In this document: positions 52,101 to 61,422 of the stretch, in pieces | Position numbering within the stretch: position 1 is the first letter of the stretch | Layout: the number at the start of each line of letters is the position of its first letter | Assembly: GCF_004000435.1 (NCBI RefSeq) | Contig: NZ_RBVZ01000005.1 | Location: 1-64,000 of the forward strand | Length of the DNA stretch: 64,000 nt | Reading direction: 5' to 3' | Source of the DNA: Alexandriicola marinus | Lineage (GTDB): Bacteria > Pseudomonadota > Alphaproteobacteria > Rhodobacterales > Rhodobacteraceae | Program-made: the position numbers and the translations under genes | Notes under the pieces: generated by a model | Databases searched by the model: none | What the model was told of the DNA's origin: nothing | Seen by the model: the letters and a program-made list of their open reading frames with translations, nothing else

Positions 52101-52864
52101 CCCAGCGTCACGACCCGGTCGCCTTGCGTCTTGACCGGAAGGTCGTAGACGTCGCGCGGCTCGTCAAAGCTTGACGGGATCTTGACGGAGAAACTGCCCT
52201 GCGCGGTTTCGATCTCGCCAGCTGCGATCAGCAGGTTGTTCTGCGTGACGACGTTGATCAGTTCGGCGGCCGTGACGTTATAGGCCTCGAGCCGCAGGGG
52301 ATCGATCACGACCTCGAGCATCTCGTCGCGTTGCCCCGTCAGCGGCGCCTCGAGCACGGCATCAAGCGCCTCGATCCTGTCCTGCAGGGATTTGGCGACC
52401 TGAATCAGCGTGCGTTCGGGGACGTCACCTGTCAGGTTGACGATGATGATCGGGAATTCGGAAAAGTTCAGCTCGTTGATCGAGTAATTGTCCGCACCGT
52501 CGGGAAACTGCGATTCCGCGCGGGTCATCGCGTCGCGGATATCGGCCATGACCTTGGTCTTGTCCCACCCGAATTCGAATTCGAGAGCGACACCGGCATA
52601 ACCCTCGGCAGCCGTCGCGGTCATCCGTTCGAGACCGTCGAGGTCGCCCAGCTGGGTTTCCATCGGACGCACCAGCAGCTTTTCGGAATCCTCGGCCGAG
52701 ATGCCCGGGAAGGGGACAGAGACGAAGATTGCGGGGATCTCGATGTCGGGTTCCCCTTCCTTGGGGAGGCCCACATAGGCTGCCGCTCCCGCCGCAAGCG
52801 AGAGCACGACAAAGGCAAGCACCATCCGCGCCCGGGACGCGGCCCAATCGACAATGCCGGTCAT
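49196..52864 (-). CDS. RND-family efflux transporter permease
   Basis: A 1222-residue inner-membrane pump. It begins with VDWAASRARMVLAFVVLSL and PDIEIPAIFVSVPFPGISAE, and has the helix-4 region MLVDGAIVVVEYADKRI with acidic proton-relay residues. The second half has NPIMPLVSIAAVGFFVVSVF and GTGIVALAGIVVNNNIVLID. It is longer than typical RND pumps (about 1040) because two additional hydrophobic segments (around residues 505-590) lie between helix 6 and the second half, and because of an acidic C-terminal tail. It overlaps the membrane fusion protein gene by 4 bp. Substrates are unknown; no outer-membrane channel gene is in the window. Confidence 0.88.
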   Translation of the reverse strand: MTGIVDWAASRARMVLAFVVLSLAAGAAAYVGLPKEGEPDIEIPAIFVSVPFPGISAEDSEKLLVRPMETQLGDLDGLERMTATAAEGYAGVALEFEFGWDKTKVMADIRDAMTRAESQFPDGADNYSINELNFSEFPIIIVNLTGDVPERTLIQVAKSLQDRIEALDAVLEAPLTGQRDEMLEVVIDPLRLEAYNVTAAELINVVTQNNLLIAAGEIETAQGSFSVKIPSSFDEPRDVYDLPVKTQGDRVVTLGDLSTISLTFEDRTSTARYNGETTVALQVVKRKGFNLIDTATLVRETVDAEVATWPEELRAAIDVGTSNDQSRNVASMVSQLEGSVLTAIALVMIVVLAALGPRPALLVGFAIPTSFLLCFALLAVMDITISNIVMFGLILAVGMLVDGAIVVVEYADKRISEGSGPMHAYVEAAKRMFWPVVSSTATTLCAFLPMLFWPGVPGQFMGMLPVTLIFVLSASLVVALVYLPVLGGVTGRMSRSFERTANWMRAHLPWVIRAALVPVAMAVVFMGAMLTLNPAYLSGGAVQTDGLRASVPGIVLFLVGAILTSITMSSARIERRQKRIRAGYRRTIFGRLIALITGNPIMPLVSIAAVGFFVVSVFSFFGENNNGVEFFVTTEPEQAIVYVQARGNLSLEEKDELVRQAEEITLAQPGIQSIFAFAGDGGLNSNTAGAGGPGDAIGQLQIELVPWDDRPAYSRETGVPLEELDGDVIISKLQAELDTIPGIQTEILNLAMGPASSKPVHLRLTGDNWEELQAATQTALAQFEATEGLILIEDTLPLPGIDWQIDVDVEKAGRYGADVATVGGMVQLVTRGLLLDTMRVDSSDEEIEIRVRLPEEDRVLSTLDTLRVRTPSGLVPLSNFVTREPVEKLAQIDRIDQERYFDVKAAVEMNLVKITDTETGDTRIVTAEVADSDSTITDGVADGSLTREPVNPNERIATLTEWLDTSPFAGSVSWEWTGDQEDQAESQQFLATAFMGALGLMFIILLAQFNSVYNSILVLLAVVLSTTGVLIGMVVMDQPFSIIMTGTGIVALAGIVVNNNIVLIDTYQEYRLYMPRTEAIVRTAEARIRPVLLTTITTMAGLAPMMFGLSLDFINGGYTIDSPTALWWKQLATAVVFGLGIATVLTLIFTPAMLALRVWITTYARWLAQLLAKLSLGRSSRAARDWALAREAKRIKAPELIWADEDEIADAALPITPLRAAE

Positions 52865-54207
52865 CCGTTTTCTCCCCTGAAAGTAGGTTCTACCTTTACG
52901 CCGTCCGTCACATATTCCTGCCCAACGACGATGATATCGACCACGGGGTCCAGCCCCGAGACCCAGACACCGTCGACCGTGTCACGGATGATCGTCACCG
53001 GCGCGAACCGGGCGACATTTCCCTCGCCCACGGTGCGCACACCGATGTGACCTTCATCATCCAGCGTCAGTGCGGATTGCGGCAACAGGTGCGCCATCTG
53101 CCCTTCGGCCTCGACAAGAATGTCGGCGGTCTGTCCGTCACGGATCGTCAGATCGGCATTCGCGACCTCGATCTCGAGCCGGAAAGTGCGGGTCGTCTCG
53201 TCACCCGACCGCGACAGGAAGATCACCTCTCCCATCACCTCGCGGCCGGAGGCAAGGCGGGCGCCGGCGCGGGCGCCGACGGAAATCTTGTCCAGCTGCG
53301 CCTCCGGCACGAAGCCCACGACCTTGATCGGATCGAGCTGGATCACCTCGGCGCACAGGCCGCCGGGTTGCAACAGGCTGCCAAGTTCGGCCGTGTCGCT
53401 TTCCAGAAGGCCGTCGAATGGGGCGTGAATACTCAGCCGCTCGATCTCGCGTTCGGCGCTTGCGACGGCGGCTTCGGCCGACTGGATCTGGGCCCGCGCG
53501 CTTTCGACGGCCGCGATCGCCCCTTCGACACCCGCCTCGGCGCTGATGATCTGGCTTTCGATGCCCTGAAGCGAGGCCTCGGCAGAGGTCACGCCTGCCC
53601 GGGCGCTTTCAAAGGCGGCATCGGAATTGGCGACGCGGCTTTCGGAGGCAAAGCCCCCCTCGCTGAGCGACCGGGAGGCGTTGCGGTTGATCTCGGCTTC
53701 CTGCAGGCGGGCGCGCGCTTCCATCAGCCGGGCCTCGCCCTCGCCGACGCGGGCGCGCGCCTCAAGCAGCGCGGCCTCGGCGGCCGGAACGCGGCTTTGC
53801 GCCTCGGGCAGGCGGGCCAGCGCCTCGGTCAGGCGGGCCTGCGCCTCGTCGACCGCCGATTGGCGGGTGCCGGGGTCCAGCTCGCACATCAGATCACCCG
53901 CCTCGACGAAGGTGCCCCGGCGCAGCGGCTCGGAAATGACGAGGCCCGATGTCTCGGCCCTGACCTCGACGGAGCGTGTGGCCTCTGTCCGACCGCGCAG
54001 GACAACGGACGAATCGACTGTCTCGGCTTCGGAGGTCATCGCGACGACACGCACGATATGGGCATCATCTTCGGCATCGGCCTCGGCGGATGCCGCATTC
54101 TCCGCAGCGGAACCCTGCGCGAATGCGATGAGAGCCTCGCGCTCGAAAACGAACATGTACAGTCCCGCTGTCACGAGAAGGGCGGTCAATAGCGGGGTAA
54201 TCTTCAT
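52861..54207 (-). CDS. RND efflux periplasmic adaptor (membrane fusion protein)
   Basis: A 448-residue protein with an N-terminal anchor (ITPLLTALLVTAGLYMFVFE) and the membrane-fusion pattern SVEVRAETSGLVISEPLRRG. A long Ala/Glu/Arg coiled coil of about 160 residues follows (ARLTEALARLPEAQSRVPAA and similar, residues about 115-270). SIHAPFDGLLESDTAELG is the second half-motif of the lipoyl domain. The coiled coil is longer than in average adaptors and contains several heptad-like repeats, which may set the distance to the outer-membrane channel. It is the first gene of the two-gene unit and overlaps the pump gene by 4 bp. Confidence 0.87.
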   Translation of the reverse strand: MKITPLLTALLVTAGLYMFVFEREALIAFAQGSAAENAASAEADAEDDAHIVRVVAMTSEAETVDSSVVLRGRTEATRSVEVRAETSGLVISEPLRRGTFVEAGDLMCELDPGTRQSAVDEAQARLTEALARLPEAQSRVPAAEAALLEARARVGEGEARLMEARARLQEAEINRNASRSLSEGGFASESRVANSDAAFESARAGVTSAEASLQGIESQIISAEAGVEGAIAAVESARAQIQSAEAAVASAEREIERLSIHAPFDGLLESDTAELGSLLQPGGLCAEVIQLDPIKVVGFVPEAQLDKISVGARAGARLASGREVMGEVIFLSRSGDETTRTFRLEIEVANADLTIRDGQTADILVEAEGQMAHLLPQSALTLDDEGHIGVRTVGEGNVARFAPVTIIRDTVDGVWVSGLDPVVDIIVVGQEYVTDGVKVEPTFRGENG

Positions 54208-54503
54208 GGCGAGGCCTTGGTTGACATACTGCGCGACGTCCTCGGGTCACGATAGGCCGAAGAACTCTTGCGCCTATATGATCCCTTTGTCAGAGATTTC
54301 TACGCTAAACTGATCGGTTCAGATTAGATTTTGGGAGTATTTTCCGCAACTGGGGCATTTTCCGGGCGTCGCGCGCGGGAATTCGTATGTTTTGAAGGCA
54401 TCCGACGACCCGTCCTGCGGGTCTTGGCATTGCCCGGACAATCACGATAGAACATCCCGAACGCGCCGCGCAAAGCACAGGCGCCGGGCAGAGAGCGGAT
54501 GGT

Positions 54504-55172
54504 ATGAGCAACACCGACAGTTTTATCGAGGAAGTGACCGAAGAGGTCCGCCGTGACCGGCTTTTCGCGCTGCTCAGGCGGTGGGGCTGGGTCGCAGTTC
54601 TTCTTGTACTGCTGATCGTCGGTGGCGCAGGCTGGAACGAATGGCGCAAGGCGCAGGCCGAGGCCGGGGCGCAGGCTCTGGGCGACGCGCTCTACTCCGC
54701 GCTCGACGAGAACGAGGCCGAGGCGCGCGCGCAGGCGCTTTCGGCGATCGACACGACCGGCTCTGCCGGTGCGGTGGCCGCGCTGCTGCTGGCCGCCGAA
54801 CAGGAGGCGGCAGGCGATGTGCCCGCCGCGATTGCGACGCTCGAGGGCGTCGTCACGGACGGCGAGGTGCCGCAGGATTACCGTGATCTGGCAGCGTTGA
54901 AATCGCTTATGCTCTCGGCCGGCACGATGGACGAGGCCACGCGCCGCGCGGCCCTTGAAAACCTGGCCCTTCCGGGCCAGACCTTCCGTCTCGTCGCGAT
55001 GGAACAGGTGGCGCTGTCGCATGTGCGCGCGGGCGAGACCGAGGCCGCGCTGGACCAGCTTGCCGCGATCCTCGAAGATGCCGAAACCGGGGATGCCCTG
55101 CGGGATCGGGCGCAAAGCCTGACCATCGCGTTGGGAGGCGAGATCGACGCGCAGGACGGAGCCGGCAACTGA
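54504..55172 (+). CDS. YfgM-like tetratricopeptide membrane protein
   Basis: A 222-residue protein with a short cytoplasmic N-terminus (MSNTDSFIEEVTEEVRRDRL) and one membrane helix (WGWVAVLLVLLIVGGAGW). The periplasmic part is TPR-like (ALGDALYSALDENEAEARAQ, ALLLAAEQEAAGDVPAAIAT). The order with bamB and der downstream is the same as yfgM-bamB-der in enterobacteria. YfgM is an ancillary protein of the SecYEG translocon. The gene is separated from bamB by 43 bp, so co-transcription is likely. Confidence 0.75.
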   Translation: MSNTDSFIEEVTEEVRRDRLFALLRRWGWVAVLLVLLIVGGAGWNEWRKAQAEAGAQALGDALYSALDENEAEARAQALSAIDTTGSAGAVAALLLAAEQEAAGDVPAAIATLEGVVTDGEVPQDYRDLAALKSLMLSAGTMDEATRRAALENLALPGQTFRLVAMEQVALSHVRAGETEAALDQLAAILEDAETGDALRDRAQSLTIALGGEIDAQDGAGN

Positions 55173-55215
55173 CCCCCTGCACCGCAGGGACAAGACAGGC
55201 GATGGGGGAGTGCCC

Positions 55216-56532
55216 GTGACAATTCGTGCATGGATCGGAATGGGGCTGGCGCTGGCCATCCTCGCAGGCTGCGGCGAACAGGATGTGATCCTGCCCGGCG
55301 AGCGACTTGATATCCGCGACGGCCTGATCGGCGGCGAAGCAGAGGTGTCGTCCAACGTGGCGCGGCCGATCTCGCTTCCGTCGCAGCAGGTCAATGCCGA
55401 CTACACCCATCGCGGCGGGTCGGCCGTTCACTACATCACGCATCCCGCCCTGTCGGCATCGCTGACACGCGCCTTTTCCGTCGATATCGGTGAGGGCAAC
55501 AGCCGCCGCGCGCGGATTACCGCCGACCCGGTCATTGCTGACGGTCGGATCTTCACCCTCGATGCCCGGTCGCGGGTTTCGGCCTTCACGACCCGAGGCG
55601 ACCCGCTGTGGACAACGGATCTGACACCGCCGACCGACAGCGCGGCGGATGCTTCGGGCGGTGGCCTCGCGGTGGGCGGCGGCACGCTCTATGTCACGAC
55701 GGGCTTTGGCGAACTGGTCGCGCTCGACGTGGCCACTGGCGGCGAGCGCTGGGTGCAGGATCTCGATGCACCGGGCGGCTCTGCGCCGACGGTGCGGGGC
55801 GATCTGGTCTATGTGGTGGCCCGCGACAGCCGGGCCTGGGCGGTCGAGCGGTCGGACGGACGGGTGCGCTGGCAGATCAGCGGAACGCCTCCCGGTGCCA
55901 ATTTCTCGGGCGGGGCCGGCGCGGCCGTGACCTCCGATATCGCGGTCTTCCCGTTCCCGTCGGGTGAAATCCTCGCGGCCTTCCCCGAAGGCGGCGTGCG
56001 CCGCTGGTCAAGCGTCATCGCGGGCGAGCGGCTGGGCCGCGCCGCCGCTGTCGCGGCCAACGACATCGCCGCCGATCCGGTTATCGTCGGTAACACGATC
56101 TATGTGGGCAACGTCTCGGGCCGGGTGGTGGCCATGCGTCTCGACACCGGCGATCGCGTCTGGACGGCGGCCGAGGGCGCGACGAGCCCGGTGCTTCCGG
56201 TCGGTGGTTCGGTCTTCTTCGTCAACGACCTGGGCGAACTGGTCCGGCTGGACGCCGGCAATGGCTCTGTCATCTGGCGGGTCGCACTTCCGGTCGAGGA
56301 AGAGGGCGAATTCTGGGAAGGCACGACGCGGTTCGTCCAATACGGGCCGATTCTTGCGGGCGGTCGGCTGATCGTCGCCTCCTCCGAGGGGTTGTTGCGC
56401 CAATTCGATCCGGTCTCGGGCGCGCTCGTGGGCTCGGTCGCGCTTCCGGGCGGGGCGGCGTCGCACCCGGTCGTCGCGGGAGGGATCCTCTATGTCGTGA
56501 GCGCGGACGGCCAATTGCAGGCTTTCCGTTAG
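55216..56532 (+). CDS. bamB: outer-membrane assembly lipoprotein BamB-like (PQQ beta-propeller)
   Basis: A 438-residue lipoprotein. The leader has the lipobox LAILAGCGEQ, with the modified Cys near residue 20. The propeller contains repeated W-x-x-x-L/D-x-x-G-x-x-x-W strokes, for example DPLWTTDLTPPTDS and ATGGERWVQDLDA. Later blades read RWQISGTPPGANFSGGAG and GSVIWRVALP. BamB is a periplasmic accessory protein of the BAM complex. GTG at 55216 is preferred because GGGGAG lies six bases before; the alternative GTG at 55210 has none. It follows the YfgM-like gene and precedes der, a conserved order. Confidence 0.85.
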   Translation: MTIRAWIGMGLALAILAGCGEQDVILPGERLDIRDGLIGGEAEVSSNVARPISLPSQQVNADYTHRGGSAVHYITHPALSASLTRAFSVDIGEGNSRRARITADPVIADGRIFTLDARSRVSAFTTRGDPLWTTDLTPPTDSAADASGGGLAVGGGTLYVTTGFGELVALDVATGGERWVQDLDAPGGSAPTVRGDLVYVVARDSRAWAVERSDGRVRWQISGTPPGANFSGGAGAAVTSDIAVFPFPSGEILAAFPEGGVRRWSSVIAGERLGRAAAVAANDIAADPVIVGNTIYVGNVSGRVVAMRLDTGDRVWTAAEGATSPVLPVGGSVFFVNDLGELVRLDAGNGSVIWRVALPVEEEGEFWEGTTRFVQYGPILAGGRLIVASSEGLLRQFDPVSGALVGSVALPGGAASHPVVAGGILYVVSADGQLQAFR

Positions 56533-56580
56533 GCTCTGAAACGTGTATCGCCCGTCTCTGACCTGACGGACCCGGACATC

Positions 56581-58026
56581 ATGACCTTCACCCTTGCCAT
56601 TGTCGGCCGCCCCAATGTGGGCAAATCGACGCTTTTCAATCGCCTCGTCGGCAAGAAACTCGCTCTTGTCGACAACCAGCCCGGCGTGACCCGCGATCTG
56701 CGCGAAGGTCAGGCGCGGCTGGGGGATCTGCGTTTTACCGTCATCGACAGCGCCGGGCTCGAAGAGGCGACCGACGACAGCCTCGAGGGGCGGATGCGGC
56801 GGCTGACCGAACGCGCGGTCGAAATGGCCGATGTCTGCCTGTTCCTGATCGATGCTCGCGTGGGTGTCACGCCGACCGACGAGGTTTTTGCAGATATCTT
56901 ACGCCGCAAGAACGCGCATGTGATCGTCGCGGCCAACAAGGCCGAAGGCAACGCAGGCGAGGCCGGATATCTCGAGGCCTATGGTCTGGGCCTTGGGGAG
57001 CCCGTGCGGCTCTCTGGCGAACATGGCGAGGGGATCACGGACCTTCTGCAGGTCCTGATGCCGATTGCCGACGAACTGGCCGAGCAGCGCGTCGAGGAGA
57101 CCATCGAGCCCGAGACAGATGTCGAGGTCGAGGATGGTGACGAGGATGCCGCCCCCGTTCCGACCCGCGCCAAACCGTTGCAGGTGGCGGTCGTGGGCCG
57201 GCCCAACGCCGGAAAATCCACGCTGATCAACGCGATCCTCGGCGAAGAGCGGCTTCTGACCGGCCCCGAGGCCGGGATCACCCGCGACGCGATCTCTCTC
57301 GCCGTAGAGTGGGAGGGCACGCCGGTCCGGATCTTCGACACGGCGGGGATGCGCAAGAAGGCCAAGATCGACGACAAGCTTGAAAAACTCAGCGTTTCCG
57401 ACGGCTTGCGCGCGGTGAAATTCGCCGAGGTGGTGATCGTTCTTCTCGACGTGAACATCCCCTTCGAACAGCAGGATCTGCGGATCGCCGATCTGGCCGA
57501 ACGTGAGGGCCGGGCCGTCGTTCTGGCGGTCAACAAGTGGGACCTCGAAGGCGAGAAACAGGCCAAGCTCAAGGCTTTGAAGACCGAGTTCGAGAACCTT
57601 CTGCCTCAACTGCGCGGTGCGCCGCTGGTCACTGTCTCGGCCAAGACGGGGCGCGGGCTCGACCGGCTGCATGACGCCGTCATGCGGGCCTATGAGGTCT
57701 GGAACCGGCGCGTAACGACGGCGCAGCTGAACCGCTGGCTGGCCGGCATGATGGAGGCGCATCCGCCGCCCGCACCCGGGGGACGCCGGATCAAGATGCG
57801 CTACGCGACGCAGGTCAAGACGCGGCCGCCGGCCTTTGTGGTGATGACCTCTTACCCCGATGCGGTCCCGGCGAGTTACTCGCGCTACCTCGTCAACGGG
57901 TTGCGCGAGGATTTCGACATGCCGGGCACGCCGATTCGCCTGACGCTGCGCGGGCAGGGCGACAAGAACCCCTACAAGAACCGCAAGAAGAAGCAGCCGT
58001 CCAAGCTGTCAAAGCACCTGAAATAG
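56581..58026 (+). CDS. der: ribosome-associated GTPase Der (EngA)
   Basis: A 481-residue protein with two tandem G domains: [16 protein letters not shown] (residues 8-23) and [16 protein letters not shown] (about 206-221). NKWD appears as [10 protein letters not shown] in the second domain and the first has AANKAEGN (NKAE). The C-terminal KH-like domain runs from about residue 385 with the basic tail [13 protein letters not shown]. Der is essential for 50S maturation. It is the last of the three-gene yfgM-like-bamB-der run, 48 bp after bamB. Confidence 0.95.
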   Translation: MTFTLAIVGRPNVGKSTLFNRLVGKKLALVDNQPGVTRDLREGQARLGDLRFTVIDSAGLEEATDDSLEGRMRRLTERAVEMADVCLFLIDARVGVTPTDEVFADILRRKNAHVIVAANKAEGNAGEAGYLEAYGLGLGEPVRLSGEHGEGITDLLQVLMPIADELAEQRVEETIEPETDVEVEDGDEDAAPVPTRAKPLQVAVVGRPNAGKSTLINAILGEERLLTGPEAGITRDAISLAVEWEGTPVRIFDTAGMRKKAKIDDKLEKLSVSDGLRAVKFAEVVIVLLDVNIPFEQQDLRIADLAEREGRAVVLAVNKWDLEGEKQAKLKALKTEFENLLPQLRGAPLVTVSAKTGRGLDRLHDAVMRAYEVWNRRVTTAQLNRWLAGMMEAHPPPAPGGRRIKMRYATQVKTRPPAFVVMTSYPDAVPASYSRYLVNGLREDFDMPGTPIRLTLRGQGDKNPYKNRKKKQPSKLSKHLK

Positions 58027-58028
58027 GG

Positions 58029-58751
58029 TCAGGCCCGCGCCGCGCGGGCCGCCCCTCCGCCCGCGACAAGGGCAAGGATCGCGATGCCCGCCACGGCGGT
58101 GCCGCTGATCCACACCTGATCGAGCCCGTTGGCCACCACGATGCCCACCAGCGCCCAGATCACCGTCAACCCGTATTCAGGTGCGCCGGGCATCCGCCTC
58201 TGGATCGCGAAGGCCACGAGGAACGCGCCCGTGATCCCGGCATAGGCCCAGCCGGTCTGATCCCAGATCAGGCCGTATCCGGCCGCCGTGCTGCCGATCG
58301 AGACGAAAGACGCCGCCGTCAGCCAGCCCGCATAGATCGCCACCGGCACCCGCAGCCACCATCTGTCTGCGGCCGGCGATCTCAGCAGCGCCGCGATGGC
58401 AAAGACCGCCATGGCGATGATGCCCACCGTGGCCCAGATCGCGCTGGCATTTGCGATGGCAAGCCATGGCGTGCCGATGGCAAGGCTCAGGATCAGGGGC
58501 TCGCGGGCATGATCCCATCCGGGCGCATCGGCGCGGCGCACCAGGCCGAACACCGCCGACACCACCAGCCAGCCATAGATCAGGCCCCAGATCGCAAAGG
58601 CATAGCCCGCCGGCTGCACGGGCGGGTCGATCTGCGGAATCGGAAGCTGGTCGGCCTCGAACCCGCTGAACGGATCGGTCAGCGCGGGGGAGATCACGAA
58701 GCTCAGCGTGAAAAGAAGCGTCAGAAGGGGAAGTGGTTTCATCATGCCCAT
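58029..58751 (-). CDS. TspO/MBR-like integral membrane protein
   Basis: A 240-residue protein with about seven helices: an N-terminal LPLLTLLFTLSFVISPAL, the motif PAGYAFAIWGLIYGWLVVSA, a helix around GTPWLAIANASAIWATVGII, VPVAIYAGWLTAASFVSIGS, and further helices ending in IAILALVAGGGAA. The F-x-I-W-G-x-I-Y pattern is that of the TspO/MBR-related family (tryptophan-rich sensory proteins), but it has more helices than TspO. Ligand and function are unknown. Three in-frame ATGs (58751, 58745, 58742) are possible starts; none has a strong ribosome-binding site. Confidence 0.55.
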   Translation of the reverse strand: MGMMKPLPLLTLLFTLSFVISPALTDPFSGFEADQLPIPQIDPPVQPAGYAFAIWGLIYGWLVVSAVFGLVRRADAPGWDHAREPLILSLAIGTPWLAIANASAIWATVGIIAMAVFAIAALLRSPAADRWWLRVPVAIYAGWLTAASFVSIGSTAAGYGLIWDQTGWAYAGITGAFLVAFAIQRRMPGAPEYGLTVIWALVGIVVANGLDQVWISGTAVAGIAILALVAGGGAARAARA

Positions 58752-58847
58752 GACATGTGCGGCTTTCTGTTGGGGTCAAGCGTCCGGCCGAAAAGGTCGG
58801 GTTTTCCGAACTTGACCGGAGGGCCCGGCCGGCCCGAGACTTGGCTC

Positions 58848-60038
58848 ATGAAAAAACGGATCGCGATCTTTTGTGACGGAACATGGAACCGGGCCGAGGC
58901 GCCTGATCCCACCAACGTCGTGCGCCTTGCCCAGACAGTCAAGCACAGCGCCGCCGACGGGCGCAAACAGCATGTCATCTACCAGATGGGCGTGGGCACG
59001 GGGCGCGGCTCGAACGCGCTGGCCCGGCTGACGGACAAGGTGCTGGGCGGTGCGATGGGCTGGGGCCTGACCGAGAATATCGAGGATGTCTATCGCGCGC
59101 TTGTCTTCTGCTACGAGCCGGGGGACGAGCTTTACATCTTTGGCTTCTCGCGCGGCGCCTATACCGCGCGGTCGCTGGCCGGCCTGATCCGCTACTGCGG
59201 CATCCCCCCGCGGGAGAACGTGGGGCAGATCCCCAAGGCCATGGCCCGTTATCGCCGGCCCAAGAGCGCCAAGAACCACCCCGATCACGAAAGCAACATC
59301 CGGTGGAGGTCGGATTTCGCGCCCTTCACGGTGACAAGCAGGGATGAATTCGACTGGCGCCTTGCCAACAAGCCCGGTCTGGTCGAGCCGCTGACGATCA
59401 GCTTTCTCGGCGTCTGGGATACGGTCGGCTCGCTCGGTGTGCCGGGCTACTGGATGGCCGCACCGCTGCTCAACCGCGACCATCAGTTCCACGACAAGGA
59501 ATTGTCGTCGATCATCGCCTCCGCCCGCCATGCGCTGGCCATCGACGAACGCCGCCGCGCCTTTGCGCCCACGCCGATGGAGCGGATCGACGAGTTGAAC
59601 CGCCGCAGGCTGGGGCTGGAGGAGGGGGCGGATCTCTCGGGGATCGACCGCGACAGCCTGCCGCTGCGCGAGGAATGGTTTCCCGGCGATCACGGATCGG
59701 TCGGCGGTGGCGGGGTGCGCAAGGGCCTGTCGGCCTACAGCTTCGACTGGATCGCGCAGGGCGCGCAGCGCGCCGGTCTCGATATGCGGCCCGAATTGTG
59801 GGAGATGATCCGCGCCGAACGCGATATCGAAACGCCGGTCATCAACAAGATCCAGGCCGACGTGATGACGCAATACATGCGGGTCACCGGGCGCGACCGA
59901 GACGGGCCGGGCGATCCGGCTCTGGTCAGCGGGGCCGCGCGCGACAAGGTCGCGGCACAGCCCGATTACCGGCCCGGGACGCTGTCCCGCGTGATCGGCG
60001 CTCTGACGGGAACGACGGGACGGGGCGGGGGCGGCTGA
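58848..60038 (+). CDS. DUF2235 alpha/beta-hydrolase-like protein
   Basis: A 396-residue soluble protein with the DUF2235 pattern: FCDGTWNRAEAPDPTNVVRL near the N-terminus, the nucleophile elbow FGFSRGAYTARSLAGLI (Ser in G-F-S-R-G), FLGVWDTVGSLGVP with the acid, and FPGDHGSVGGGG with the His. DUF2235 proteins often occur as type VI secretion phospholipase effectors (Tle), but here no vgrG, hcp or T6SS gene is near, and no signal peptide is present. A cytoplasmic esterase or phospholipase-like role is the cautious reading. The ATG at 58848 starts MKKRIAIFCDGTWN. Confidence 0.8.
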   Translation: MKKRIAIFCDGTWNRAEAPDPTNVVRLAQTVKHSAADGRKQHVIYQMGVGTGRGSNALARLTDKVLGGAMGWGLTENIEDVYRALVFCYEPGDELYIFGFSRGAYTARSLAGLIRYCGIPPRENVGQIPKAMARYRRPKSAKNHPDHESNIRWRSDFAPFTVTSRDEFDWRLANKPGLVEPLTISFLGVWDTVGSLGVPGYWMAAPLLNRDHQFHDKELSSIIASARHALAIDERRRAFAPTPMERIDELNRRRLGLEEGADLSGIDRDSLPLREEWFPGDHGSVGGGGVRKGLSAYSFDWIAQGAQRAGLDMRPELWEMIRAERDIETPVINKIQADVMTQYMRVTGRDRDGPGDPALVSGAARDKVAAQPDYRPGTLSRVIGALTGTTGRGGGG

Positions 60039-60053
60039 GGGCCGCCCGCGCCG

Positions 60054-61346
60054 TCAGACCAGTTCGCCCGCGGCAGAAATCCGTGTCTTGCCACGCAGAT
60101 AGGGGTGGAGCACCTCGGGCAGCGTGACGGAGCCGTCCTCCTCCTGCCCGTTTTCCAGCACCGCGATCAGCGCGCGCCCCACGGCAAGGCCCGATCCGTT
60201 CAGGGTATGGACGAACTCCGGCTTGCCGCCACCCGCGGGCTTGTAGCGCGCATTCATACGCCGCGCCTGGTAATCGCCCGCGACAGAGACGGAGCTGATC
60301 TCGCGATAGGTGTTCTGTCCGGGCAGCCAGACCTCGATATCATGGGTTTTCTTCATGCCCGCGCCCATGTCACCCGTGCACAGCACGACCGTGCGGTAGG
60401 GCAGGCCCAGCTTCTCGAGGATCGCCTCGGCGCAGCGCGTCATGCGCCCGTGTTCGTCGCCAGAGGTCTCGGGCGTGCAGATCGTCACCATCTCGACCTT
60501 CTCGAACTGGTGCTGGCGCAGCATGCCGGAGGTGTCGCGCCCGGCCGATCCCGCCTCGGAGCGGAAGCACAGCGTGTGGGCGGCCATCCGCATGGGCAGG
60601 GCGGCTTCCTCGACCGTCTGGCCGTGAACGAGGTTCGTCAGTGTCACCTCGGCCGTCGGGATCAGCCACCAGCCATTGGTGGTCTGGTAGCTGTCCTCGC
60701 CGAATTTCGGCAGTTGACCGGTGCCCACCATCATCTCTTCGCGGACAAGGACCGGGGTCTGCGTCTCGGTCAGGTCATGATCTTCGACATGGGTGTCGAT
60801 CATGAACTGCGCGAGGGCGCGGTGCAGCCGCGCGGCGGCCCCCTTGATCACCACGAAGCGCGAGCCCGACAGCCGCGCGCCCGCCTCGAAATCGAGCTGA
60901 TCGCGGACGGCCGGAATCTCATAATGTTCAACAGGTTGGAAGGCGAAGTTGCGAGGGCTGCCCACGCGCCGGATCTCGACGTTGTCATCCTCGTCCGCAC
61001 CCTCGGGCACGTCGTCATAGGGGATGTTCGGGATCCCCAGCAGGAGGGTGTGAAGCTCCGCGTCCTTTTCCTTGGCCTCGTCCTGCAGCCGCGCGATGGC
61101 CGATTTCTTCTCGGCCACCTCGGCGCGCAGACGTTCGAACGTGGCCTCGTCACCCGCGGCCTTGGCCGCGCCGATCTCCTTGGCGGCCTTGTTGGCCTCG
61201 GCCTGCGCGGTCTCGGCCGCATGGATCAGGCCCCGCCGCGCCTCGTCGAGCGCAAGGATGGAGGACGACATCGCAGACAGGCCCCGGCGGGCCATGCCCT
61301 CGTCGAACGCGGTCGGGTTGTCACGGATGAACTTGATGTCGTGCAT
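60054..61346 (-). CDS. serS: seryl-tRNA synthetase (SerS)
   Basis: A 430-residue class II synthetase. The N-terminal coiled-coil tRNA-binding arm is visible (residues 1-110: [20 protein letters not shown], followed by Ala/Glu/Lys heptads). Class II motifs are [20 protein letters not shown] (motif 2) and the C-terminal [18 protein letters not shown] (motif 3). [20 protein letters not shown] is the serine-site region. It charges tRNA-Ser and tRNA-Sec. The length is normal. It stands alone between the DUF2235 and pentapeptide-repeat genes and converges with the former. Confidence 0.95.
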   Translation of the reverse strand: MHDIKFIRDNPTAFDEGMARRGLSAMSSSILALDEARRGLIHAAETAQAEANKAAKEIGAAKAAGDEATFERLRAEVAEKKSAIARLQDEAKEKDAELHTLLLGIPNIPYDDVPEGADEDDNVEIRRVGSPRNFAFQPVEHYEIPAVRDQLDFEAGARLSGSRFVVIKGAAARLHRALAQFMIDTHVEDHDLTETQTPVLVREEMMVGTGQLPKFGEDSYQTTNGWWLIPTAEVTLTNLVHGQTVEEAALPMRMAAHTLCFRSEAGSAGRDTSGMLRQHQFEKVEMVTICTPETSGDEHGRMTRCAEAILEKLGLPYRTVVLCTGDMGAGMKKTHDIEVWLPGQNTYREISSVSVAGDYQARRMNARYKPAGGGKPEFVHTLNGSGLAVGRALIAVLENGQEEDGSVTLPEVLHPYLRGKTRISAAGELV

Positions 61347-61422
61347 GTCCTTGTCCCTCTCGGACGGGTTTCAGGTGCGGCGACATATGCCGCAGAACGG
61401 GGAGGAGGGGAAGGCGGGAGTG

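Noticed and set aside
54301-54325. Short imperfect palindrome CTGATCGGTTCAG in the gap before the RND adaptor gene
   Set aside because: Only four-base arms match. No regulator gene is adjacent, so it is too weak to call as an operator.
58848-60038. Type VI secretion effector annotation for the DUF2235 protein
   Set aside because: No vgrG, hcp, PAAR or immunity gene is seen around it, so the effector role is not supported by this window.
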